From the NCBI RefSeq assembly GCF_002760665.1, contig NZ_PDOB01000015.1, positions 43,211-107,210 of the forward strand: a stretch of DNA of 64,000 nt, given 5' to 3'. The notes under the pieces were generated by a model. The model did not search any database. It saw only the letters and a program-made list of their open reading frames with translations, and had not been told where the DNA came from. The stretch's first letter is position 1; every line of letters starts with the position of its first letter. Positions 47,765-57,026 of the stretch are shown piece by piece. Source of the stretch: Massilia psychrophila. GTDB lineage: Bacteria; Pseudomonadota; Gammaproteobacteria; Burkholderiales; Burkholderiaceae_D. Position numbers and translations under genes: made by a program.

Positions 47765-49134
47765 ATCCATCGCTACCGCTTGCCGCTTCCGACGCCGCCG
47801 CATCTCCCTCTGCGACGCTCATTTATTGGTTCCGCAATGATCTGCGGCTGGATGACAATCCGGCCTTGATACAGGCTTGCCAACAAGCAAATAATCTATT
47901 GCTCGTCTATTGCCGCAGCTCCACCGCGTGGCAAATGACGCGCTGGAATGTGCCGCGCACCAGTGCGCATCGCCAGCAGTTTTTGGCATCCACCTTGGCT
48001 GACCTGGCAATCCAACTGAAGTCGCACGACAGCGACTTGCTGGAGGTGGAAGGAAACCCGACAGCATTGCTGCCTGTACTGGCGCGTGCAATTGGTGCGA
48101 CCACGGTCTATTGCGAAGAAATTGCCGCTCCAGAAGAGCAAGAAGAAGTTGCCGCATTACGTGCCGCGGGTTTGACGGTGAAGACAGTGTGGCAATCGAG
48201 CCTGCTCGACCCGGCCAATTTACCTTTTGTGCCAGATGCTTTACCCGACGTTTTTAGCAGCTTTCGTGCGACGGTCGAGCGCCACCGCGTGCTGCCGCCG
48301 CCGCCGCTGGCAACACCGCAAAAAATCCCGGCCTTGCCGCCGGCGTATGCGGCCGTGGCCGAACAATGGGGGGCGGCCAGTGGCGCGATCTCGTCCGGGT
48401 TCGCCGAGGCCGAAGCAATTGAACCTCAAGCCGGCACCCGCTCATCGTTTCCGTATTTATCATCCCGATTTTCTGGCGGCGCAAGTGCTGCTGCTGAACA
48501 TGTGCGCCAGTATTTCGATCGCCAGCTGGCGCACACCTACAAGCAGACACGCAATGGTGTAACGGGCGTCGATTATTCCACTAAATTTTCGCCCTGGCTG
48601 GCATCCGGAGCGCTGTCCGCACGCACCGCCTACGCGGCCTTGAAACAATTCGAGGCGGAGCACGGCGCTAACGACAGCACCTACTGGATCTGGTTCGAGT
48701 TGCTGTGGCGTGACTATTTCCGCCTGCTGCACCTGAAGTACGGCGTGCAGCTTTACCGCGCACAAGGCCTGACGAGCTTGCCCCAGCCTAGCCACAATAC
48801 GCGCCGGTTCGACGCCTGGCGCGAAGCCAGAACCGGAGAACCGCTGGTCGATGCGGGGATGGCGGAACTGCGCATTACCGGCTATGTATCGAACCGCTTG
48901 CGCCAGATTGTCGCAAGTTACCTGGTGCATGACCTGGGCTGCGACTGGCGCGCAGGCGCGGCCTGGTTCGAGGCGCAATTGATCGATTACGACGTCTACA
49001 GTAATCAAGGCAACTGGTTATATATTGCTGGCCGCGGCACCGATCCGCGCAGTGGAAGACGATTCAATCTCCAGAAGCAGGCCCGTGAGTATGATGCTGA
49101 CGGGGCGTATCGGCGGCTGTGGAGCGCAAGATAG
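47761..49134 (+). CDS. Cryptochrome/photolyase family protein, DASH type
   Basis: A 457-residue flavoprotein. The N-terminal antenna domain starts [27 protein letters not shown]-like [10 protein letters not shown] marks the DASH group. The FAD-binding domain is complete: [125 protein letters not shown] enzymes bind FAD and methenyltetrahydrofolate and repair pyrimidine dimers in single-stranded DNA or sense blue light. It overlaps DUF2256 by 4 bp. folE nearby may supply the antenna pterin. Confidence 0.93.
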   Translation: MNPSLPLAASDAAASPSATLIYWFRNDLRLDDNPALIQACQQANNLLLVYCRSSTAWQMTRWNVPRTSAHRQQFLASTLADLAIQLKSHDSDLLEVEGNPTALLPVLARAIGATTVYCEEIAAPEEQEEVAALRAAGLTVKTVWQSSLLDPANLPFVPDALPDVFSSFRATVERHRVLPPPPLATPQKIPALPPAYAAVAEQWGAASGAISSGFAEAEAIEPQAGTRSSFPYLSSRFSGGASAAAEHVRQYFDRQLAHTYKQTRNGVTGVDYSTKFSPWLASGALSARTAYAALKQFEAEHGANDSTYWIWFELLWRDYFRLLHLKYGVQLYRAQGLTSLPQPSHNTRRFDAWREARTGEPLVDAGMAELRITGYVSNRLRQIVASYLVHDLGCDWRAGAAWFEAQLIDYDVYSNQGNWLYIAGRGTDPRSGRRFNLQKQAREYDADGAYRRLWSAR

Positions 49135-49263
49135 CTTCGCAGCACGTCACCTGCGGGCCAGCGAGGTTGGGCTGCCGATCCATTGCGCGGGGTTGACGAT
49201 ACTGGCGCATCGCATTATCTTCGCTACCAGAGCTATACACCGATACCCACACCGAGGCAGACG

Positions 49264-49422
49264 ATGAAACGCCGATCATGCTTTGGCTTGTTGGCCCTGA
49301 TGACACATTCGTTGGCGTACGGTCCTTGCATGGTCATGCAATTGACCTTGTACAAAAATTTTCAATCCTCTGCTCTCGCGACCGAGCTACCAGGTCAAGG
49401 GACGGCATTACAGCAGGACTGA
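49264..49422 (+). CDS. Short ORF (52 aa), doubtful
   Basis: From ATG 49264 the frame reads MKRRSCFGLLALMTHSLAYG and then CMVMQLTLYKNFQSSALATE. It has a hydrophobic N-terminal half like a weak signal peptide. No good ribosome-binding site. It could be the start of a lost exported gene. Nothing else is seen between the photolyase stop and 49452. Confidence 0.25.
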   Translation: MKRRSCFGLLALMTHSLAYGPCMVMQLTLYKNFQSSALATELPGQGTALQQD

Positions 49423-49451
49423 TTTTCGGCCAATGCCATCTTTCACAGTAA

Positions 49452-50027
49452 CTAGCCCGCTTCTTCAAGCAAGTGCTCGCCCTCTGCCGCATCCACCACC
49501 TCGACACGGGCGAATTTCAAATTGTCGTAGCCATGGATGCGGCCGACCACCGGCCACCAGTCGTATAGAAAAATTTGCACTGGCCGCCACATCGCCACCC
49601 ATCCAATGATGGTCAGGCTTTCGCGTGCGATGCTGCCGGCTGCGCCCTGGGTGGGGTGGGTGAGCATTTCGGCCGCCAGCAGGCAGGCCGCGACGAAGAC
49701 CAGCCCGATGGCCAGGCTGATCCTGCCCTGCCGTAGCAGCTGGCGCAGTTCGGCGCGCACCAGGTCCGACTTGTAGCCGTAGTGATTGTGGATGGCTTCG
49801 GACATCAGGTCGCTCGCTTCCTGCACCTTGTCGAGCTGTTCGACGTGGATGGTCAGCTGCAGCCGGCTGCCCCGCGCTATCGGCAGGGCCCAGCTTTCGA
49901 TGTAGGCCTCGGCCGAACGGGCCAGGTCCTTGGTCAGGAATGGCGATGGGTCGAGCGAATTGAACAATTGCTGCAGTTCGCGAACGCGCAGTTCCAGGGT
50001 GTGTACGGGAAGATGATTAAGTTTCAT
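49452..50027 (-). CDS. Two-TM membrane protein with long cytoplasmic N-terminus
   Basis: A 191-residue protein. Residues 1-85 are soluble (MKLNHLPVHTLELRVREL, FNSLDPSPFLTKDLARSAEAYIESWALP, then LTIHVEQLDKVQEASDLMSEAIHNHYGYKS), two hydrophobic segments lie at about 105-125 and 135-155 (AIGLVFVAACLLAAEML; LTIIGWVAMWRPVQIFLYDWWPV), and the tail is acidic. It seems a conserved protein of the order but no named domain is recognised. The chosen ATG 50027 gives the full conserved start; the frame is open further upstream. Confidence 0.75.
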   Translation of the reverse strand: MKLNHLPVHTLELRVRELQQLFNSLDPSPFLTKDLARSAEAYIESWALPIARGSRLQLTIHVEQLDKVQEASDLMSEAIHNHYGYKSDLVRAELRQLLRQGRISLAIGLVFVAACLLAAEMLTHPTQGAAGSIARESLTIIGWVAMWRPVQIFLYDWWPVVGRIHGYDNLKFARVEVVDAAEGEHLLEEAG

Positions 50028-50173
50028 AGGGTGCAGGGTACCCCGGCCTTGGCGTTTTTTGCCCGGAAAGCAAAAAAGCCAGGCTGCAGGGACTACTCGG
50101 ACATCACGCGCTGCATGCTCCAACGGGCATGGAAGCCGGCTCGGTCGGGCTTTTTTACGCAGCGGCGGCGTGG

Positions 50174-50971
50174 TCAGGCATGGCCAGGCTTTGGCGCGAA
50201 AGCGCTCAGAATGAGTTGCGACGTTTCCGCCGGCGCGTCCCAGTGTGGGAAGTGACCGCATCGCTCGAACCAATGCATGCGGGCATCCGGAAACAGTTCC
50301 AGGGCGCGCTTGGCTTGTCCGGGAAAGCACACCCGGTCCTGTCTTCCCCATCCAATGACAAGCGGGTGCAAGAGTGCATGTCTTGGTGCGCCTTGTTGCT
50401 CTTCACCGTATGCAAGCTGGTACAACAGTTCATCAAAAGCGGGAGCGGCGACATAACCGCGCAGCTCATCGAGCGCAATGTTCGCCGGCACGTGGGTGGG
50501 CCTTGAGGAAAATTGTGCCAGCAGTAGCGCTCGGCCAACCGTATTTGCGGTGATGCGCGGCAGTGCAGGGCGCAGCAGCCGCAGCAACCGAATCGACAGG
50601 TAGATAGAACTGTAAAACGCGTGTCGTTGCCACCCTTGCCAAAACCCTCCCGGGTTAAGCGACACTACTGCGCCCACCACCCCGCCGCGCCGCGCCAGTT
50701 CAAGGACTAACCGCGCGCCCATTGAGCTGCCAACCGTGTCGACTCCGGCGAGACCATTGGCATTGATAAACTTGCTCATTTCGTCGGCCAGCGTATGCAT
50801 CGAGGTTTCTCCGGCCAGGCGCGGCGTCTGGCCGAAGCCGGGCAAGTCGACTGCGATGACTTCCCGGTGTGCAGCAAGATCGTCCAAAATGGGATGCCAG
50901 GACTGCCATGTCCCCCCGAGACCGTGGATTAACAACAAAGGCTTTCCTGCGCCGCGCCGCACGTGATGCAT
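50174..50971 (-). CDS. Alpha/beta hydrolase
   Basis: A 265-residue hydrolase. HGLGGTWQSWHPILDDLAAHREVIAVDLPGFGQT marks the oxyanion loop and next strands, the nucleophile elbow is G-S-S-M-G-A, and the catalytic His lies in ERCGHFPHWDAPAE, close to the C-terminus. This is the common MhpC/lipase-like arrangement. No signal peptide. ATG 50971 (MHHVRRGAGKPLLLIHG) has GGAG 10 bases upstream; ATG 50995 is an alternative. Substrate unknown. It lies next to an IS4-family remnant on its 5' side. Confidence 0.87.
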   Translation of the reverse strand: MHHVRRGAGKPLLLIHGLGGTWQSWHPILDDLAAHREVIAVDLPGFGQTPRLAGETSMHTLADEMSKFINANGLAGVDTVGSSMGARLVLELARRGGVVGAVVSLNPGGFWQGWQRHAFYSSIYLSIRLLRLLRPALPRITANTVGRALLLAQFSSRPTHVPANIALDELRGYVAAPAFDELLYQLAYGEEQQGAPRHALLHPLVIGWGRQDRVCFPGQAKRALELFPDARMHWFERCGHFPHWDAPAETSQLILSAFAPKPGHA

Positions 50972-51089
50972 GATCGCTTCTCCAGCCTTGAGCATATCGA
51001 TGCAGTGAGGTTGCCAGTACCGGCCCCATGGAACCGTACGCAGACGCACACTGTGCGCCAGTGTGCGGCAAGCATGACGGATGCAGACA

Positions 51090-51479
51090 CCAAACGACAC
51101 TAACGCCGGCGGCTGCACCTGCGTGGGCGAGTTCTATTACAAGCGCTGGGGCATCGAAAAAGCGTTCAACCGTCCCAAGCACCGCCTGGTTCAGGACGTT
51201 GCCGCCAAAATCCTTCGCGACAATCTTCGATCCCTTGTCTCGATGACCGCCCATGCCGACGCCGATTTATCCAAAAATATACGCATCAACCATGCCTACG
51301 CCCACACCGCGCTCAAGCCGCTGATGCCCATACTTCTGCTTGGTGAAAAAATCGGCAGAAAGCTTGGAACGCTGCTGCGCGGCCTGCTACGGCTAATTGC
51401 CGGGAAGACCTATCGACATCGAGACAATCGTTCGAAGCCAAGCAAGCCAGGTGCAAAACCACACAAGAAGATGACTTAG
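51090..51479 (+). pseudogene. IS4-family transposase, C-terminal remnant
   Basis: The forward frame reads YKRWGIEKAFNRPKHRLVQD, VAAKILRDNLRSLVSMTAHADADL, and INHAYAHTALKPLMPILLLGEKIGRKLGTLLRGLLRLIAGKTYRHR with a stop at 51479. This is the last third of an IS4-family transposase, starting at the Y-x-x-R-W-x-I-E motif (the catalytic glutamate). The DDE residues upstream are gone. The fragment is close to the 5' side of the alpha/beta hydrolase gene. No intact element or clear terminal repeats remain. Confidence 0.75.
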
Positions 51480-51677
51480 AAAAACTGCTGAAATGCCTTA
51501 ACTTGGGTGGATTGGGTTTGACCAAGCGACATGAGCTGGCCATCCAATTCGTCGTATGTAAGGCGGAATTTATTAATGGAATAGTTCCCAACGATATCGA
51601 TCCGGAAGCTTACGTCGGGAAACAATAGGCGCGTCTTTCGGTTCTTATGGAATGGCTGCGCGGGATACTGTTAACGG

Positions 51678-52534
51678 TATTGTCAACTTAGCAGGACGTT
51701 GAAAAAGGCATGAATACCTGCGGGTTTTATCGATGATTAGTCGAATTTGTCGTTCGCAAACCCGTATGCAGCCTTGAAATCGCTGTGGTTCTGGCCGCTT
51801 TTCAGGGCGGTTCTCGCGCGGTTTCACGCCTTTCGGCGCTCTCCGGGCGGATTCCGCCCTATACGGTCGACAAACGCCAACCAAAAATTGTCGCCATGCG
51901 CGTCAGGTTGTAGGCCTGCCGGCGAAATCATCAGCCACGTGGTGTGGCTCTACTTCCGGTTTTCGCTGAGTTTTCGCGATATCGAAGAATTGATGGCCAG
52001 TCGTGGCATCATCGTCACCTGCGAGACGATCCGCCAATGGACGTTGAAGTTCGGCCAGGGATATGCCAATGAACTGCGCTGGCGTCAGCCGCAGCGGGGG
52101 ACAAATGGTATCTTGACGAAGTGGTGCTAATCATCAAGGGCAAGCATCACTACCTGTGGTGCGCAGTCGATCAGGACGGCCATGTGCTCGATATCCTCAT
52201 GCAGAGCCGGCGCAACCGGCAGGCAGCAAAACGCTTTTTGCGCAAGCTCCTCAACCGACGCGACAACGGAGAACGACAGATGCGCCGCTTCAAGTTCCCC
52301 GGTCTGCACAGCGCTTCCTGTCACCACACGGTCAGATCAACAATGCTTTCCGGTGTCAGCGCAACGCTCTGTCGTCCAGCAGTGCCGCGACTTCCGCACT
52401 CAGGCATTTTCTCTCTGGAATGAGGTCACTGGTGTACGCAATCCCTTGTAAGCTCGGCACTTCCTTCCTCCAAATCCAGGCAGTTCGGCCTCGATTTTCC
52501 TGGCTCGTCCCGTCGGTTCGCCAAGTTGACAATG
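51678..52534 (+). mobile_element. Degenerate IS6-family element with terminal inverted repeats
   Basis: About 857 bp bounded by imperfect inverted repeats GG[T]ATTGTCAACTTAGC (left) and its complement at the right end (GCCAAGTTGACAATGCC). Inside lie fragments of an IS6-family transposase. The size matches the family (about 0.8 kb). It sits between the IS4 remnant and the H-NOX gene. It is not intact. Confidence 0.6.
51910..52430 (+). pseudogene. IS6-family transposase pseudogene
   Basis: The text AEIISHVVWLYFRFSLSFRDIEELMASRGIIVTCETIRQWTLKFGQGYANELRWRQPQRG is the N-terminal DNA-binding region of an IS6-like transposase. After a frameshift near 52110, LIIKGKHHYLWCAVDQDGHVLDILMQSRRNRQAAKRFLRKLL gives the first catalytic D (VDQDGH). 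The segment from there to ERQMRRFKFPG is missing, so the middle catalytic D and glutamate region is deleted, and the end is again in another frame (QRFLSPHGQINNAFRC). Inactive. Confidence 0.75.
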
Positions 52535-52598
52535 CCAGTTTAACTATTGTTTCTAATTTGCAATATTATTGCCATATTTCTCAAAATACAGGGGCTAT

Positions 52599-53138
52599 AT
52601 GAAAGGTATCGTTTTCAATTTGCTCGAGAAAGCCGTCAGCACAGAGTTCGGCGAGGAGACTTGGGACAAGCTGCTCGATGAAGCCAACCTGTCGGGTGCC
52701 TACACGTCCCTCGGCAGCTATGCCGACGACGAGATCGTCGCCCTGGTCGGCGTGGCGTCGAAGACGCTCAACCTTCCGCCCTCCGACGTCCTGCGCTGGT
52801 TTGGCCAACGCGCCATGCCCTTGCTGTTCGCCCGTCATTCCGGCTTTTTCAGCGACCATGCCGAAACACGCAGCTTCCTGCTTTCGCTGAACAACATCAT
52901 TCATCCAGAAGTGCACAAACTGTATCCCGGTGCGATCACGCCGGTGTTCGATTTTGGGGTCGACGATGATGGCGGCTTAATTATTGGCTACAGCTCGCCG
53001 CGCAAGTTGTGCGCATTAGCGGAAGGCTTCATAAAGGGCGCCGCCGAGCATTTCCATGAGCAGGCGGAGATCGAGCAGCAACAATGCATGCATGAAGGCG
53101 CTTCCAAATGTGTGTTCCATGTCCGATTCCATCAATGA
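52599..53138 (+). CDS. H-NOX heme sensor protein
   Basis: A 179-residue heme-binding sensor. H102 in NNIIHPEVHKLYPGA is the proximal heme ligand and the Y131-x-S133-x-R135 motif (YSSPR) holds the propionates; numbering matches the well-studied Thermoanaerobacter protein. The distal-pocket Tyr140 of oxygen-binding H-NOX is replaced by Leu, so NO-selective sensing is likely. AGGGG precedes ATG 52599. It overlaps the start of a GGDEF-EAL gene by 20 bp. H-NOX and c-di-GMP enzymes are a known pair (NO control of biofilm). The N-terminal MKGIVFNLLEK is typical. Confidence 0.92.
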   Translation: MKGIVFNLLEKAVSTEFGEETWDKLLDEANLSGAYTSLGSYADDEIVALVGVASKTLNLPPSDVLRWFGQRAMPLLFARHSGFFSDHAETRSFLLSLNNIIHPEVHKLYPGAITPVFDFGVDDDGGLIIGYSSPRKLCALAEGFIKGAAEHFHEQAEIEQQQCMHEGASKCVFHVRFHQ

Positions 53139-55128
53139 CGCGGCGGCGCTCAACGCCGAAATCGCCCGCCTGAACCGACGCCTGCTGCGCGCGACTACCG
53201 CGCGCCATGAAGCCGAAGCGATCGCCGAACGCGGTCTGCGCGACCTGTTCCAAAGGCAGCAGGAGATTGCCCTGCTTGAAACGATCGCCACGGCAGCGAA
53301 CCAGGCTACCAGCGTGGAAGACGCGATGTGCCACGCCCTCGCCGCAGTATGTAAGTTCGCATACTGGCCGCTGGGCCATTTGCTGTTGTCCGATGACGGC
53401 GTTGGCCGCACGCTTCATTCCACGACCATTTGGCATGACGAAAGCAATGGCCAGTACGACGCCTTGCGTGCGCTGACTGAATCGATCGCGTTCGGCAATG
53501 GCACCGGCCTGCCTGGTCGGGTAGTTGACAGCGGTGCGCCGGCTTGGGTCAATGTCGGCAGTCATGATGCGGATGCCTATCCGCGCCTGCCGGAAGCGAA
53601 GCGCGCAGGCCTGCGCTCATTGTTTGCGTTCCCTGTGATGATCGGCACCGATGTAATGGCTGTGCTCGAGTTCTTCAGCATGAAGCACCAGACGCCTGAC
53701 GAGGCGCTGCTGCGCTTGATGGCCCAAATCGGCATCCAGCTCGGACGCGTGATCGAACGCAACCGCACCAAGACCAAGCTGATGCACGATGCGCATCACG
53801 ATCCGCTGACCCAACTGGGAAACCGTAAGCTATTCCTCGACCGCCTGCAGCAGGCTCAGCGACGCGCAAAGCGTGTACCAGGCTACAAATTCAGCGTACT
53901 GTTCGTCGATCTGGACCGTTTCAAATCGGTTAACGATGGCCTGGGGCACCAAGCAGGTGACCAGTTGATCATCGCCACCGCCAACCGCTTGTCTTCTGCG
54001 CTGCGCCAGATCGATCTGGTAACGCGCGGCGATGAGGACGATGGCGGCGACGATATCGTGGCCCGCATGGGCGGCGACGAGTTTATTATCCTGCTCGACA
54101 ATATAAGCTGCGAGCAGGTCCCAGTGCGCGTAGCCGAAAGGCTGATGAGCGTCATGGCCGAAGCCTTCGTGCTGGATGAGCAGCAGGTCATCGTCACGGC
54201 CAGTATCGGCATCGTCCAAAGCGCGAGCGGTTACGAGGACGTGAAGAACATACTGCGCGACGCCGATATCGCCATGTATCAAGCTAAGCAGCAGGGCCGG
54301 GCGCGCTGGGTCATGTTCGACACCGCCATGCAGCAGAAGGCCTTGCGTCGATTGCAGCTCGAATCGGAACTGCGCCTGGCGCAGGAACGGGGTGAATTGT
54401 GGCTGGCCTACCAGCCGATCGTCAGCCCCCGCGATGGCCTGATCTGCGGCTTCGAGGCGCTGCTACGCTGGGACCACCCTATCTACGGCGCGGTCGGCCC
54501 GGCCGAATTCATCCCGGTGGCCGAAGAGATCGGCCTGATTAGCGCGATGGGTTCCTGGATCCTCCGGCATGCATGCCGGCAGCTGCGCACCTGGCAGCAT
54601 GACAGCGGACGGTCGATGACGATGAGTGTGAATCTATCGGCCATGCAGCTGTCCCACCACGGCCTGGTCGCGCTCGTTGAACAGACCCTCAACGAGACTG
54701 GCATCATTGCAGGCACATTGAGACTGGAATTGACCGAAAGCGCGATCACGGCCGCCCCTGAGCACGCGCTGGGCATATTGCTGCAGTTAAAGCAACTGGG
54801 CGTCAAGCTATCGCTCGACGATTTCGGTACCGGCTATTCTTCACTGAGCCAATTGCGGCGCCTGCCGATCGACACCCTGAAAATCGATCGTTCCTTCGTC
54901 AGCCAGATGGACCTGCACGATGACAAGCGCCAGATTGCCGAAGTGGTCATGATGCTTGCTCACATCTTGGGCATGGACGTGGTAGCCGAGGGGGCCGAAA
55001 CGGTCGCCGAGGTTAAGTTGTTAGGGGAAATGGGCGCCGATTTTGTACAAGGCTACTATTATTTCAAGCCCATGCGGGCCGATGCAGCCGAGGCAGCTTG
55101 GCGCGGGCAAAGTGCAATGAGGACATAA
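53119..55128 (+). CDS. GAF-GGDEF-EAL c-di-GMP enzyme, H-NOX partner
   Basis: A 669-residue protein. A coiled N-terminus (1-45) leads to a GAF domain (about 50-205), then the GGDEF domain with RMGGDEF; the position of the I-site holds DGGD instead of RxxD, so product inhibition is probably absent. The EAL domain has FEALLRWDHP, the VNLSAMQL asparagine, LELTES, LDDFGTGYSS, LKIDRSFV and AEGAET, so phosphodiesterase activity should be intact. The ATG at 53119 lies inside the H-NOX gene, so the two are co-translated. NO bound to H-NOX probably changes cyclase/phosphodiesterase balance, as in Shewanella and Legionella pairs. Confidence 0.92.
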   Translation: MSDSINDAAALNAEIARLNRRLLRATTARHEAEAIAERGLRDLFQRQQEIALLETIATAANQATSVEDAMCHALAAVCKFAYWPLGHLLLSDDGVGRTLHSTTIWHDESNGQYDALRALTESIAFGNGTGLPGRVVDSGAPAWVNVGSHDADAYPRLPEAKRAGLRSLFAFPVMIGTDVMAVLEFFSMKHQTPDEALLRLMAQIGIQLGRVIERNRTKTKLMHDAHHDPLTQLGNRKLFLDRLQQAQRRAKRVPGYKFSVLFVDLDRFKSVNDGLGHQAGDQLIIATANRLSSALRQIDLVTRGDEDDGGDDIVARMGGDEFIILLDNISCEQVPVRVAERLMSVMAEAFVLDEQQVIVTASIGIVQSASGYEDVKNILRDADIAMYQAKQQGRARWVMFDTAMQQKALRRLQLESELRLAQERGELWLAYQPIVSPRDGLICGFEALLRWDHPIYGAVGPAEFIPVAEEIGLISAMGSWILRHACRQLRTWQHDSGRSMTMSVNLSAMQLSHHGLVALVEQTLNETGIIAGTLRLELTESAITAAPEHALGILLQLKQLGVKLSLDDFGTGYSSLSQLRRLPIDTLKIDRSFVSQMDLHDDKRQIAEVVMMLAHILGMDVVAEGAETVAEVKLLGEMGADFVQGYYYFKPMRADAAEAAWRGQSAMRT

Positions 55129-55246
55129 CACTTTCCAAGTTTTAGCAATCTCACTATTTTGGTGTCACTTGGCATCCCTGCGAGCTGGGCCTGGGCTCTG
55201 GACCGGAAATTGACCGGACACGAGCACTGCGCAGTCCACAAACAAC

Positions 55247-55273
55247 AACGCCAGCCGGTGCGGGCTGGCGTTT
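55247..55273. terminator. Bidirectional terminator
   Basis: AACGCCAGCC (55247-55256) pairs with GGCTGGCGTT (55263-55272), 6-base loop. On the reverse strand it is followed by TGTTGTTT. It lies between the GGDEF-EAL gene and the DJ-1-like gene, which converge. Confidence 0.75.
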
Positions 55274-55292
55274 CGTGAAGAACATTATTCGA

Positions 55293-55970
55293 TCAGGCCA
55301 GCAGCTTGATCAGCGCCTTCGCACCTTCTTCCGACGAGGCCGGATTCTGTCCGGTGACCAGGTTGCCATCGGTGAGAACATACGACTGCCAGTCGGCACC
55401 TTTCGAATAATGGCCGCCGTTTTCCTTGAGCATGTCCTCGACCAAGAACGGCACTACCTTGGTGAGGCCAACCGTTTCTTCTTCCGTGTTGGTGAAACCG
55501 GTTACCTTCTTGCCCTTGACCAATGGAGTCCCGTCGGCGGATTTTACGTGGCGCAGGACCCCCGGTGCGTGGCAAATCGCGGCGACCGGCTTACCGGCGG
55601 CGGCCATCGCTTCGATCAGGGCGATCGATGCCTTGTCTTGCGCCAGGTCCCACAACGGGCCGTGTCCGCCAGGATAGAACACGGCATCGAAGTCTTTCGC
55701 GTTCACCTCGACCAGCTTGCCGGTCGAGGCGAGCGTGGCTTGTGCGGCTGCGTCCCCTTTGAAACGCCGGGTCGCGTCGGTTTGCGCGTCCGGCTCGTCG
55801 CTTTTCGGATCGAGCGGCGGCTGGCCGCCCAGCGGCGAGACGACGGTCACCCTGGCGCCGGCATCCGTCAGGGTGTAATAGGGCGCGGCGAACTCCTCCA
55901 GCCAGAAGCCGGTTTTTTTGCCGGTGTTGCCGAGTTGATCGTGTGAGGTCATTACCATTAATATATTCAT
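55293..55970 (-). CDS. DJ-1/PfpI type I glutamine amidotransferase-like protein
   Basis: A 225-residue protein of the DJ-1/PfpI superfamily, Hsp31-like subgroup. The nucleophile is the Cys in AAICHAPGVL; the strand before it (DAVFYPGGHGPLWDLA) and the insert GFTNTEEETVGLTKVVPFLVEDML match class I Hsp31/YhbO-type members, which act as glyoxalase III, deglycase-like or chaperone proteins. The N-terminal MNILMVMTSHDQLGNTGKKTGFWLEE is typical of this group. Next gene on the same strand is the NADP-dependent reductase, 21 bp upstream, so the two are probably co-transcribed. Confidence 0.9.
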   Translation of the reverse strand: MNILMVMTSHDQLGNTGKKTGFWLEEFAAPYYTLTDAGARVTVVSPLGGQPPLDPKSDEPDAQTDATRRFKGDAAAQATLASTGKLVEVNAKDFDAVFYPGGHGPLWDLAQDKASIALIEAMAAAGKPVAAICHAPGVLRHVKSADGTPLVKGKKVTGFTNTEEETVGLTKVVPFLVEDMLKENGGHYSKGADWQSYVLTDGNLVTGQNPASSEEGAKALIKLLA

Positions 55971-55991
55971 GTGAATTCCTTGGTGAGTCGT

Positions 55992-57026
55992 TCAGTCTTG
56001 GGTGACGCGGATGACGAGCTTGCCGAAATTCTTCCCTTCGAGCAGTCCGTTAAAAGCTTGCGGCGCATTCTCGAGGCCGTCGACGATGTCTTCCCGGAAT
56101 TTGATCTTGCCGTCCTTGAGCCACTGGCTCATCTGGGCGAAGAATTTGCCGAAGTGCGGCCCGTAGTCGTCAAAAATAATGAAGCCCTGCATTTTGATGC
56201 GCTTGGTCAAGATGGTGCGGGCCAGCAGGCCAAGCCGGTCCGGGCCGGGCGGCAGTTCGGTGGCGTTGTAGTCGGCGATCAGGCCGCAGACGGGGATGCG
56301 CGCCAGGGTGTTGAGCAAGGGCAGCACTGCGTCGAAGACTGCGCCGCCGACGTTCTCGAAATACACATCGATGCCGGCCGGGCAGGCTGCAACGAGCTGC
56401 TGCGCGAAATCGGGCGCGCGGTGATCGATGCCGGCATCGAAGCCGAGTTCGTCGACCACATAGCGGCATTTGTCCGCGCCGCCGGCGATGCCAACTGCGC
56501 GCGCGCCCTTGATCCTGGCGATCTGGCCGACCAGTGACCCGACCGCGCCGCTGGCGGCCGCCACGACGACGGTGTCGCCCGCTTTCGGCTGGCCGATGTC
56601 GAGCAGGCCCATGTAGGCGGTGAAACCGGGCATGCCGAGCACACCCAGCGCACGCGAGGCCAGCGTCACGTCGTCGCCGAGCTTGTTCAGGCCGGCGCCA
56701 TCCGACAGCGCGTAGTCTTGCCAGCCGCTGTAGCCGAGCACTAGCTGGCCGACCTCGAAGTCGGGGTGGCGCGAGGTTTCGACGCGCGAGACGGTGGCGC
56801 CGACCATCACGGCGCCGATCTCGACGGGCGCGGAATACGACGGCGCGTCGCTGATGCGCCCGCGCATGTACGGATCGAGCGACAGGAACAGGGTGCGCAG
56901 CAGTACCTGGTTTCCCTGCGGCGCCGGTACTGGCGTGGCGGTCAGGCGAAACGTGCCGGCGTCGGGCGCGCCGTGCGGGCGCTGCTGCAGCACGATGCTG
57001 CGATTGCGGCTTGCGGCTTGCGGCAT
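55992..57026 (-). CDS. NADP-dependent oxidoreductase (CurA/leukotriene B4 reductase-like MDR)
   Basis: A 344-residue zinc-free medium-chain reductase. The N-terminal GroES-like part ends at the SLDPYMRGR(I) motif, a hallmark of this group. NADPH binding has VVAAASGAVGSLVGQIARIKGARAVGIAGGADKC, with the arginine/lysine-containing end that prefers NADPH. Members such as curcumin reductase and leukotriene B4 12-hydroxydehydrogenase reduce alpha-beta double bonds of enones. It is 21 bp from the DJ-1-like gene (same strand) and could form an aldehyde/enone detoxification pair with it. Confidence 0.9.
   Translation of the reverse strand: MPQAASRNRSIVLQQRPHGAPDAGTFRLTATPVPAPQGNQVLLRTLFLSLDPYMRGRISDAPSYSAPVEIGAVMVGATVSRVETSRHPDFEVGQLVLGYSGWQDYALSDGAGLNKLGDDVTLASRALGVLGMPGFTAYMGLLDIGQPKAGDTVVVAAASGAVGSLVGQIARIKGARAVGIAGGADKCRYVVDELGFDAGIDHRAPDFAQQLVAACPAGIDVYFENVGGAVFDAVLPLLNTLARIPVCGLIADYNATELPPGPDRLGLLARTILTKRIKMQGFIIFDDYGPHFGKFFAQMSQWLKDGKIKFREDIVDGLENAPQAFNGLLEGKNFGKLVIRVTQD

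Noticed and set aside
51481..51628. Frame reading EKLLKCLNLGGLGLTKRHEL up to a stop near 51628
   Set aside because: Protein-like but without start codon, ribosome-binding site or recognised family; probably a fragment.
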